A stretch of DNA of 64,000 nucleotides from Solihabitans fulvus (lineage in GTDB: Bacteria; Actinomycetota; Actinomycetes; Mycobacteriales; Pseudonocardiaceae), in contig NZ_VUOB01000022.1 of the NCBI RefSeq assembly GCF_008386585.1, positions 124,001-188,000 on the forward strand, in the 5' to 3' direction. Numbering within the stretch: position 1 is the stretch's first letter; each line of letters starts with the position of its first letter. The notes under the pieces were generated by a model. That model saw nothing but the letters and a program-made list of their open reading frames with translations, ran no database searches and had not been told where the DNA came from. The translations under genes were made by a program, and so were the position numbers. Positions 1-7,379 of this stretch are shown here, piece after piece.

Positions 1-141
1 CGTCGTTCACCGCTCCAACATACGGCCGGCGACAATGCGGTGACACATCGTCCCGCCCAGAAAACCGGGGCGAGCGACAAATGGAGCAGGGAAATGTTCT
101 GTTCGGCGCACTATTCGACGCGACCGGGCAATCGGAATAAT

Positions 142-193
142 CGCGCGGGGGTGGGATTTCGCCGAGCCCTAGGCGAAATCCCACCCCCGCGCG
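142..193 (-). terminator. Intrinsic-type terminator of acsA
   Basis: A perfect 22-bp inverted repeat (142-163 with 172-193, 8-nt loop) begins 7 bases past the acsA stop codon. There is no long T tract, as is common in high-GC actinomycetes. Bases 1-141 to its left show no supportable gene. Confidence 0.85.
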
Positions 194-200
194 GAAACGC

Positions 201-2189
201 TCAGTCCTCCGAGGCGCTCGTGTTCAGGCCGCTGGAGATGAGGTCCATCACCGAGGAGTCCGCGAGCGTGGTGACGTCGCCGACCTGCCGGTTCTCCGCC
301 ACGTCGCGCAGCAGCCGCCGCATGATCTTGCCCGAGCGGGTCTTGGGCAGCTCGGGCACGACCATGATCTGCCTCGGCTTGGCGATCGGGCCGATCTCCT
401 TGGCCACGTGGTCGCGCAGCGCCTTGATCGCCTCGGCGCCCTTGGCCTGGTCCTGCGCGACGCCGCCGCGCAGGATCACGAACGCGACGATGCCCTGGCC
501 GGTGGTCGGGTCGGTCGCGCCGACCACGGCGGCCTCGGCGACGGTCGGGTGCGACACGAGCGCCGACTCCACCTCGGTGGTGGAGATCCGGTGCCCGGAC
601 ACGTTCATCACGTCGTCGACGCGGCCGAGCAGCCAGATGTCGCCGTCGGCGTCGTACTTGGCGCCGTCGCCGGCGAAGTAGAAGCCCTGCGCGGCGAACC
701 GCGACCAGTACGTCTCGCGGTAGCGCTGCTCGTCGCCCCAGATCCCGCGCAGCATCGCGGGCCACGGCTCGTCCAGCACGAGGTAGCCACCGCCGCCGGC
801 CGGCACCTCGGCGCCGGTGTCGTCGACGACCTTGGCCCCGATGCCGGGCAACGGCCGCTGCGCGGAGCCGGGCTTGGCGGCGATCACGCCGGGCAGCGGC
901 GAGATCATGATCGCGCCGGTCTCGGTCTGCCACCACGTGTCCACGATCGGCGCGCGGTTGCCGCCGATGTTCTCGCGGTACCAGATCCACGCCTCGGGGT
1001 TGATCGGCTCGCCGACGCTGCCGAGCACGCGCAGCGTGGACAGGTCGAACTTCGCGGGGATGTCGTTGCCCCACTTCATGAACGTGCGGATCGTCGTCGG
1101 CGCGGTGTAGTAGATCGACACGCCGTAGCGCTGCACGATCTCCCAGTGCCTGCCCTCGTGCGGGGTGTTCGGCGTGCCCTCGTAGACGACCTGCGTCACG
1201 CGGTTGGCCAGCGGGCCGTAGACGATGTAGCTGTGCCCGGTGACCCAGCCGATGTCGGCGGTGCACCAGTAGACGTCGGTGTCCGGCTTCAGGTCGAAGA
1301 CGTTGAAGTGGGTGTAGGCCGCCTGGGTCAGGTAGCCGCCCGAGGTGTGCAGGATGCCCTTGGGCTTACCCGTGGTGCCCGAGGTGTAGAGGATGAACAG
1401 CGGGTGCTCGGCGTCGAAGGACTCCGGCGCGTGCACGTCCGACTGCGCGTCGACCACGTCGTGCCACCACAGGTCGCGGCCTTCGGTCCACTCGACGTCG
1501 ATGCCGGTCCGCCGCACCACCAGCACGTTGCCGACCGACGGGGTCCTGCTGACCGCCTCGTCGACCGCGGCCTTGAGCGGCACCGCGCTGCCCCTGCGGA
1601 ACTGGCCGTCGCTGGTGATGACGAGCTTCGCCTCGGCGTCGTCGATCCTGGTGCGCAGCGCCTCGGCGGAGAAGCCGCCGAAGACCACGCTGTGCGGCAG
1701 GCCGAGCCTGGCGCAGGCCAGCATCGAGAAGATGGCCTCGGGGATCATCGGCAGGTAGATCGCGACCCGGTCGCCGGTGCGCAGGCCGAGCGAGACGAGG
1801 GCGTTGGCGGCCTTGGACACCTCGCGCTGGAGCTCCGCGTAGGTGATGGCGCGCTGGTCGCCCGGCTCGCCCTCCCAGTGGATGGCGACCTGGTCGCCGT
1901 GGCCGGACTCGACGTGCCGGTCGACGCAGTTGTACGCGACGTTCAGCCTGCCGCCGACGAACCACTTCGCGAACGGCGCGTCCGACCAGTCAAGGACCTG
2001 CGTCCACTTGGTGTCCCAGTGCAGCCGCTCGGCCTGCTTGGCCCAGAACGCCTCGCGGTCGGCGGTCGCCTCGTCGTAGAGCGCTGAGGTCGCGTTGGCC
2101 TCGGCGGCGAACTCCTCGCTTGGCGGAAACGACCTGCTCTCGGTGAGCAGGTTGTCCAGGGCGGCGCCCTGGTCCGACGGCTGGGTCAT
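201..2189 (-). CDS. acsA: Acetyl-CoA synthetase (AMP-forming)
   Basis: Activates acetate to acetyl-CoA through acetyl-AMP in the cytoplasm. The 662-residue product has the usual family length, an adenylate-forming P-loop YTSGTTGKPKG at 268-278, and the C-terminal SGKIMRR motif whose lysine (about 621) is the residue regulated by acetylation in this family. The ATG at 2189 is chosen because AGGAGG lies 8 bases before it; an in-frame extension to 2270 has no ribosome binding site and an unlikely basic N-terminus. It is transcribed alone and followed by a strong terminator. The position beside the TAD/Fic-like block matches acs in mycobacteria. Confidence 0.97.
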   Translation of the reverse strand: MTQPSDQGAALDNLLTESRSFPPSEEFAAEANATSALYDEATADREAFWAKQAERLHWDTKWTQVLDWSDAPFAKWFVGGRLNVAYNCVDRHVESGHGDQVAIHWEGEPGDQRAITYAELQREVSKAANALVSLGLRTGDRVAIYLPMIPEAIFSMLACARLGLPHSVVFGGFSAEALRTRIDDAEAKLVITSDGQFRRGSAVPLKAAVDEAVSRTPSVGNVLVVRRTGIDVEWTEGRDLWWHDVVDAQSDVHAPESFDAEHPLFILYTSGTTGKPKGILHTSGGYLTQAAYTHFNVFDLKPDTDVYWCTADIGWVTGHSYIVYGPLANRVTQVVYEGTPNTPHEGRHWEIVQRYGVSIYYTAPTTIRTFMKWGNDIPAKFDLSTLRVLGSVGEPINPEAWIWYRENIGGNRAPIVDTWWQTETGAIMISPLPGVIAAKPGSAQRPLPGIGAKVVDDTGAEVPAGGGGYLVLDEPWPAMLRGIWGDEQRYRETYWSRFAAQGFYFAGDGAKYDADGDIWLLGRVDDVMNVSGHRISTTEVESALVSHPTVAEAAVVGATDPTTGQGIVAFVILRGGVAQDQAKGAEAIKALRDHVAKEIGPIAKPRQIMVVPELPKTRSGKIMRRLLRDVAENRQVGDVTTLADSSVMDLISSGLNTSASED

Positions 2190-2299
2190 GGCGCGGAACC
2201 TCCTGAATCCTGACTGAACACGTGCTGGTGTGACCGTAGTGCGCGTGGCCCTGCTTCGACAGGTCGCCACTCACAATAGGTTCAGACCAATTCGGTTCG

Positions 2300-2896
2300 T
2301 CAGGGGCGGGTGTCCGCCACCTTCGCGGTCAGCGCGGCCCGCGCGGCGGGCCACTCGGCCGAGGTCATCGAGTAGGTGACGGTGTCCCGAACCGTGCCGT
2401 CCGGCCGGACCCGGTGCGCGCGGAGCACGCCCTCGCGCTGCGCGCCGAGCCGCTCGATGGCCCGCTGCGAGCGCTCGTTGCGGATGTCGGTGTGCCAGCC
2501 GACCCGGTTCGCGCCGAGCGTGTCGAACGCGTGCCCGAGCAGGAGCAGCTTGGCCTCCGTGTTCAGCCTGGTCCGCTGCCAGCGCGCGCCGATCCAGGTG
2601 AAGCCGATGTAGAGGCCGCGGTGGGCGGGGGAGATCTCGTAGAACGAGGTCGTGCCGGCGACCTCGCCGGTGGCCGCGTCGAGCTGCGCCCAGGCCAGTC
2701 GGCCAGGCGCGGCGATCATGTCGGCGACCTGGCTGCGCATCCCGGCGAGGTCGGCGGGCTGCCGCACGCTCAGCCAGGTCCAGATGTCCGGGTCCTTGCC
2801 GGCCTCGAAGAGCCCGTCGGCGTGCTCAGGGGCCAGCGCCTCGAGCCGGACGTGTCGGCCGGTCAGGGTGGGGCGGTCGTAACAGTCCTCGCTCAC
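2300..2896 (-). CDS. GNAT family N-acetyltransferase (RimJ/RimL type)
   Basis: A 198-residue protein with the whole-length RimJ/RimL-like acetyltransferase fold (COG1670): N-terminal TGRHVRLEAL strand, a central YIGFTWIGARWQRT stretch corresponding to the acetyl-CoA-binding region, and the later NERSQRAIERLGAQREG segment typical of this group. It probably transfers acetyl from acetyl-CoA to a protein alpha-amine or small molecule; the substrate cannot be read from sequence. It lies 110 bp upstream of acsA on the same strand and could share its promoter, but no functional link is shown. It is divergent from the Fic-like gene, 94 bp away. Confidence 0.85.
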   Translation of the reverse strand: MSEDCYDRPTLTGRHVRLEALAPEHADGLFEAGKDPDIWTWLSVRQPADLAGMRSQVADMIAAPGRLAWAQLDAATGEVAGTTSFYEISPAHRGLYIGFTWIGARWQRTRLNTEAKLLLLGHAFDTLGANRVGWHTDIRNERSQRAIERLGAQREGVLRAHRVRPDGTVRDTVTYSMTSAEWPAARAALTAKVADTRP

Positions 2897-2990
2897 GGTC
2901 AGTCACGTTAATCGCCAAGTGGCCTGCTTGGAACGTCCACATCGAAGGATTTTGCGATAGCCACTTTGCGCCCGGGTACTGTCCGTCGTC

Positions 2991-3734
2991 GTGACCGACC
3001 CCTTGGCGCAACTGCTCGACCTGCCCGGTGTGACCGATGCCGTCAAGGCCGCCAGGGACGCCGTCGGCGAGGTGCACCGGCACCCGACCAACCGCAGGGG
3101 TTGGCCGACCACGGCGGCCGAGGCGTCCGTGCGCGCCGCCAGAGCCTCGGCCGCGCTCGACGGCGGACCGACCGACATCCCAGCCGACGGCGAGGTCACC
3201 GATCCGGTGCTGGCCGGCGCGCTGCGGGTCGCCGAGTCGCTCGGCCTGCTCCTGACCACCTGGCAGCGGGCCCCGCTCCAGGCGCTGGCCAGGCTGCACG
3301 TGCTGGCCGCGGCCGACCTGGTGCCGGCGGGACAGTCGGACCTGCTCGGCCGGCCGAGGCAGGCCCCCGGCGTCGCGACCCGCCTCGACCTGCTCGCCGG
3401 CCTCGTCGCGGGCGGCACGTCGGTGCCCGGCCCGCTGCTCGCCGCCGTGGTGCACGGAGAACTGCTCGCGCTCAACCCGTTCGAGCAGGGCGGCGGCGTG
3501 GTCGCCAGGGCCGCGTCCCGGCTGACCTCGATCGCCACCGGACTGGACCCCAAGGGGCTGGCCGTGCCCGAGGTCGCCTACCTGCGCCGCGGCCCGGCCT
3601 ACCCGGCGGCGGCCGCCGCGTTCGCCGAGGGCACGCCGGAGGGCGTCGGCGGCTGGCTGGTGTTCTGCTGCGAGGCGATCGTCGCGGGCGCGCGCGAGGC
3701 GACCAGCATCGCCGACGCGGCCGCGGCCGGCTGA
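2991..3734 (+). CDS. Degenerate Fic-domain protein (Rv3662c-like)
   Basis: A 247-residue protein starting at GTG. Residues 162-173 read NPFEQGGGVVAR, which aligns with the Fic signature HPFx[DE]GNGRxxR but lacks the catalytic histidine (Asn), the GNG asparagine and the following arginine. Residues about 45-58 (ASVRAARASAALDGG) resemble the Fic inhibitory helix [S/T]xxxE[G/N] with Glu replaced by Asp. It is therefore probably not an AMP-transferase; a binding or regulatory role is inference. Homologues in mycobacteria and Streptomyces (often labelled oxidoreductase) lie next to the HAD/Ssd genes, whereas here a 9-kb insertion separates them. Its stop is 5 bp from that of the convergent beta-propeller gene. 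Confidence 0.75.
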   Translation: MTDPLAQLLDLPGVTDAVKAARDAVGEVHRHPTNRRGWPTTAAEASVRAARASAALDGGPTDIPADGEVTDPVLAGALRVAESLGLLLTTWQRAPLQALARLHVLAAADLVPAGQSDLLGRPRQAPGVATRLDLLAGLVAGGTSVPGPLLAAVVHGELLALNPFEQGGGVVARAASRLTSIATGLDPKGLAVPEVAYLRRGPAYPAAAAAFAEGTPEGVGGWLVFCCEAIVAGAREATSIADAAAAG

Positions 3735-3739
3735 CTCGA

Positions 3740-5173
3740 CTACTCCTGGGTGGCGCTGCCGAGGTCGGCGGTGGGCAGGTAGTCCGCCGAGCCCCAGAAC
3801 TCGGCGAGGAAGCCCTCCGCGATCAACCGCTGGGCCTGGGGAAGGTAGAGCGAGGAGTCGCAGGCGGCGTAGCCGTTGGAGTCGGTGACCGCCGTGCACA
3901 GCAGGGTGCGGTCGGTCATGACGAAGGCGACGGTCTGGCCCGCGATCGGCGCACCGTCGCCGGTCAGGGTGGCGTTGAGGTTGTGGACTGCGGAGTGCGC
4001 CCCGGTGGTCTCGTCCAGCGCGACGGTGGCCGTCCTCGCGTCCAAGGCGCTGCCCGCCCGGTTGTCGGCCCACACGGTGCCAACGGCGACGGCGTCGTCC
4101 TCGGTGCCCTGGGGGCTGGGGATCCGCGCGGCGATTGTGTCGGTGGCGGTGTCGATCACCTGGAGCGCGTCGCCGGTGGCCGCGTAGAGGCGACTGCCGT
4201 CGGGCGTGAGCGCCGGGACGCCCCGGTTGGCACCGACCGGGATGGTGGTCGTGACCGTGGTGCTCGCGGTGTCGACGACGGTGATGTCGCGCAGGTAGCC
4301 GGCCGCGTAGAGCCGCCTGCCGTCCCTGTTGAAGACGAGGTCGGCACCGGTGGGGCTGGTGGCGCCGAGCGAGATCTGGCCGGTGACGGCGAGCGTCGCG
4401 GTGTCGAACGTGGTGATCGACCTGTTGCCCTGGCTCGAGAAGGGGTCGATCATCGCGAGACGCAGCCCGTCCGGCGACAGTGCGACGTGACCGGCGGGGC
4501 GCCCAAGGCCGTGGTCGGTCGTCACCGTGCCGGACGCGGTGTCGATGACCATCAGGGAGTTGCCGCCGCTGAGGTAGGCGCGGCTGCTGTCCGGGCTGAA
4601 CGCGACCCCCGCCAGCTCGATGGCCTTGGTCCAGATCACGTGGCTGAGCGTGAACGTGGCGGTGTCATAGTCGTACACCGACACGGCGGAGCCCGCCCCG
4701 TTGCTGGCTTCCAGCCCGTACAGGTGTTTGCCGTCCGGGCTCAGCTCCATGGTCTGGAAGCTCGGCAGATAGGTCCGCTCGGCCGTGCCGGCGAGCGGAC
4801 CGATGACCTCGCTGGTCATCGGGTCGAGGAGCTGAATCCGGCCGAGCCCGGTCAGGGCGTAGAGGTAGAGGCCGTCGGGGCTGGCGATCAGCCGCCGCAC
4901 GGTGGTGCCGGCGTCGAGGTGGATGGTGCCGGTGACGGTGCTGGTCGCGGTGTCGAGCACCGAGACCGTCCCTGCGGCGTTGTCGGCCACGTACGCGTAC
5001 ACGCCCGGCGGCGTGATGGTGACGTCGGCGGCCCGGACGTGCGCTGCCGTCGAGGGCGTGGCCGTCGATGGCGCGGCCGACCCGCTCGGGGCGCCGACGG
5101 TCAGCGCGAGCGTCGCGGCCACCGCTGCTGCGGCGACCAGCCGTGGCGAGGTCCGTAAGCGAGTCAGGTCCAT
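3740..5173 (-). CDS. Secreted YVTN-type beta-propeller protein
   Basis: A 477-residue exported protein. ATG 5173 gives a classic signal peptide (basic start, hydrophobic core about 12-28, AXA-like SAA); an extension to 5335 has no signal logic. The body has repeated blades of the form VSVLDTATSTVTGTI, VIDTASGTVT and VVDTASTTVTTTI, the YVTN/surface-layer beta-propeller family, followed by a small C-terminal Ig-like segment (LNATLTGDGAPIAGQTVAFV) as in adhesion or bacterial Ig domains. Role probably extracellular protein or glycan binding; ligand unknown. A tandem palindrome just upstream (5188-5224) may control it. It has no counterpart in the mycobacterial version of this block. Confidence 0.85.
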   Translation of the reverse strand: MDLTRLRTSPRLVAAAAVAATLALTVGAPSGSAAPSTATPSTAAHVRAADVTITPPGVYAYVADNAAGTVSVLDTATSTVTGTIHLDAGTTVRRLIASPDGLYLYALTGLGRIQLLDPMTSEVIGPLAGTAERTYLPSFQTMELSPDGKHLYGLEASNGAGSAVSVYDYDTATFTLSHVIWTKAIELAGVAFSPDSSRAYLSGGNSLMVIDTASGTVTTDHGLGRPAGHVALSPDGLRLAMIDPFSSQGNRSITTFDTATLAVTGQISLGATSPTGADLVFNRDGRRLYAAGYLRDITVVDTASTTVTTTIPVGANRGVPALTPDGSRLYAATGDALQVIDTATDTIAARIPSPQGTEDDAVAVGTVWADNRAGSALDARTATVALDETTGAHSAVHNLNATLTGDGAPIAGQTVAFVMTDRTLLCTAVTDSNGYAACDSSLYLPQAQRLIAEGFLAEFWGSADYLPTADLGSATQE

Positions 5174-5180
5174 AGCCTTG

Positions 5181-5224
5181 TGTCCTCTTCGTGGACGAAG
5201 CGTCGTGTCCTCTTCGTGGACGAA
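5181..5224. promoter_or_regulatory. Tandem palindromic operator candidate upstream of the beta-propeller gene
   Basis: A 19-bp direct repeat (5181-5199 and 5206-5224, period 25 bp) begins 8 bp upstream of the ATG at 5173. Each copy contains the 12-bp near-palindrome TTCGTGGACGAA (5188-5199, 5213-5224). Tandem palindromes at this position look like a repressor operator; no regulator is assigned. Confidence 0.5.
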
Positions 5225-5303
5225 ACGGTGGTGACTCCGCTGCCGGTACTGCTGAGTCAGCCAGAACGGCCAAACCGCACGGAGCGCCAAGGCGACACTA
5301 GTC

Positions 5304-6230
5304 CTATCTGGTCGCCCCGAGCGTCGTGAGCGCACCGCGCACGTGCCCCTTCGCGCCGGCGAGCGCCTCGGCCGCGCGCGCCGTCGGCACCCCGGACAGC
5401 AGGTGCACGAGCGCCACCTTGAGGTCGTCGTCCGCGTCGGCGAGGGCGTCCGCGCACTCCTGGTCCTCGAGGCCGGTCGCCTCGCGCAGGATCCGCAGCG
5501 TGCGGCCGCGCAGCTTCGCGTTGGTGGCCCGCATGCTCACCATCAGGTTCGAGTACGTCCGGCCGAGCCGGATCATCACCGCCGTGGAGAACGAGGTGAG
5601 CACGAGCTTCTGCGCGGTGCCCGCCTTCATCCTGGTCGAGCCGGCGATCACCTCGGACCCGGTGTCCAGCGCGATCAGCACGTCCACCTCGACCGGCGGC
5701 GGCGTGTTCGGGTTGTTGGACACCAGCGCGGTGTGTGCGCCGAGCGCCCCGGCCGCCTTCAGCGCGCCGACCACGAACGGCGTGCGTCCCGACGCGGTCA
5801 GGCCGACCACGAGGTCGCCGCGCGCGACGTGCTTCCTGATCTCGGCCGCGCCGCCCTCGGCCTGGTCCTCGGCGTCCTCGACGGCCCGGACGAGCGCCTG
5901 CGAACCGCCAGCGTGGTGCGCGACGAACCAGTTGGGCGGGACGTTGAAGGTCGGCACCAGCTCGGCGGCGTCCATGGTGGCCAGCCGTCCCGAGGTGCCG
6001 GCGCCCACGTAGTGCACCCGGCCGCCGCTGGACAGCGCCTGCACCGCGAGGTCGGCGGCCTCGGCCAGTTCCGGCAGCACCGCGGCGACCGCGTCGGGCA
6101 CGGTGTGGTCCTCGGCGTTGATGGATCGCAGCACGTCGAGAGTCGACATGCGGTCGATGTCGACCGTGCGCGGGTTGCGCGCCTCGGTCGGCGACTCGAC
6201 CCGCACGGACAGGCCTGGTCGGGTGGTCAT
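5304..6230 (-). CDS. murQ: N-acetylmuramic acid 6-phosphate etherase
   Basis: Cleaves the lactyl ether of MurNAc-6-phosphate to give GlcNAc-6-phosphate and D-lactate, the committed step of cytoplasmic muramic acid recycling. The 308-residue length is typical. The SIS-fold signature GAGTSGRLATMDAAEL contains a conserved catalytic-type glutamate, and the family motif STRMKAGTAQKLVL is present. ATG 6230 overlaps the murR stop by 4 bases (ATGA), so the two are translationally coupled. It is the last gene of the nagZ-namZ-amiE-murR-murQ cluster. No PTS MurP or MurNAc kinase gene is present here to supply the phosphorylated substrate. Confidence 0.95.
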   Translation of the reverse strand: MTTRPGLSVRVESPTEARNPRTVDIDRMSTLDVLRSINAEDHTVPDAVAAVLPELAEAADLAVQALSSGGRVHYVGAGTSGRLATMDAAELVPTFNVPPNWFVAHHAGGSQALVRAVEDAEDQAEGGAAEIRKHVARGDLVVGLTASGRTPFVVGALKAAGALGAHTALVSNNPNTPPPVEVDVLIALDTGSEVIAGSTRMKAGTAQKLVLTSFSTAVMIRLGRTYSNLMVSMRATNAKLRGRTLRILREATGLEDQECADALADADDDLKVALVHLLSGVPTARAAEALAGAKGHVRGALTTLGATR

Positions 6231-7159
6231 TTTCCGGTCTCCCGTTGCCGGCGGCGACCGTCCGGTCGCGCGCCGAGCCGGTGGCCGCTCACCGCCTGGT
6301 AGGTCGATTCCAGCGCGGCCTGCGCGCTGTCCATGTGCTGCTGGGCGACGCCGATGAACAGGCAGTCGACCACGGTGAGCTGGGCGATCCTGCTGGCCAT
6401 CGCCCCGGACCGGAAGGTGGTCTCGCGCGCGGCCGTGGTCAGCACGTGGTCGGCGATCTCGGTGATCGGCGAGCGCGGGAAGTTCGTGAGCGCCACCGTC
6501 GTCGCGCCGTGTTCCCTGGCCACCCGAAGCGCCTCGACGGTCTCGGCGGTCGAGCCGGTGTGCGAGATGCCGACCGCGACATCGCCGGCGCCGAGCACGG
6601 CGGCGGAGGTGAGCGCGATGTGCGCGTCGTTCCAGGCGAAGCACACCCTGCCGATGCGGTGCAGCTTCTGCTGCATGTCGAAGGCGACGAACGCGCTCGC
6701 GCCGACGCCGTAGACGTCGACCCTCGGCGCGGCGGCCACCGCGTTCACGACCGCCTGGAGGGTCTCGACGTTGAGCTGTTCCGCGGTCTCCTCGACGGCC
6801 CGCGCGTCGGCGAAGGCGACCTTGCCGACGACCTGCCGCAGGTCGTCGGACGGGCCGATGTCGCCGCCGAGGTCGCGGTTGGCGCGGGCCGCGGTGCGGG
6901 CGGTGTCGGCCGCCAGCGCGATGCGCAGCTCCGGGTAGCCGCCGACCCCGATCGCCTTGCAGAACCGGGTCACCGTCGTCTCGCTGGTCCCCGCCGCGTC
7001 GGCCACCTCGGTGATGCTGCGGTGCGCCACGACGGCGGGGTTGTCCAACACGACCTTGGCCACGCGTTGTTCGGCACGGGCTAGACCCGGCAGCAGTGAA
7101 CGGATCTTGACCAGTGGACTCGTCTCACTGGCCTCGACGACCTGATTGTCGCTGGACAC
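6227..7159 (-). CDS. murR: RpiR-family regulator with SIS domain (MurR-like)
   Basis: A 310-residue regulator: N-terminal RpiR helix-turn-helix (residues about 15-90, with SITEVADAAGTSETTVTRFC as the helix-turn-helix), then a SIS sugar-phosphate-binding domain (about 130-270, including VYGVGASAFVA and GISHTGSTAETVEAL). In E. coli MurR represses murQP and is relieved by MurNAc-6-P; the same ligand is inferred here because murQ follows with a 4-base overlap. It starts at GTG 7159. The 220-bp gap after amiE suggests murRQ have their own promoter, possibly autoregulated. The symbol rests on this context and is less certain than for murQ. Confidence 0.88.
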   Translation of the reverse strand: MSSDNQVVEASETSPLVKIRSLLPGLARAEQRVAKVVLDNPAVVAHRSITEVADAAGTSETTVTRFCKAIGVGGYPELRIALAADTARTAARANRDLGGDIGPSDDLRQVVGKVAFADARAVEETAEQLNVETLQAVVNAVAAAPRVDVYGVGASAFVAFDMQQKLHRIGRVCFAWNDAHIALTSAAVLGAGDVAVGISHTGSTAETVEALRVAREHGATTVALTNFPRSPITEIADHVLTTAARETTFRSGAMASRIAQLTVVDCLFIGVAQQHMDSAQAALESTYQAVSGHRLGARPDGRRRQRETGK

Positions 7160-7255
7160 GTGGGAAACTTACTAACAGTCACCGGTCGGGTCAACGGAGG
7201 GTGGGTCCACCTCACCCCGTTTGTGCCGCAGAGTCACCGGACTGGCAAGGATCTA

Positions 7256-7292
7256 TCGCCGCGGCGTGACGTAATGTGACATGTCGCGGCGA
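7256..7292. repeat. Perfect 8-bp inverted repeat between amiE and murR
   Basis: TCGCCGCG (7256-7263) pairs with CGCGGCGA (7285-7292) around a 21-nt loop that itself holds two GTGAC copies. It lies in the 220-bp gap upstream of murR. It could be a weak terminator for the nagZ-namZ-amiE transcript or an operator; there is no T run on the minus strand. Confidence 0.4.
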
Positions 7293-7379
7293 AAAACTAC
7301 CCATTTGTCTGGCAGCTTGCCCAAAGGGCAGGTCTCGGCCTGTCCTAAAGTGCCGATATCGGGCGGCTGCAAAAAATCT

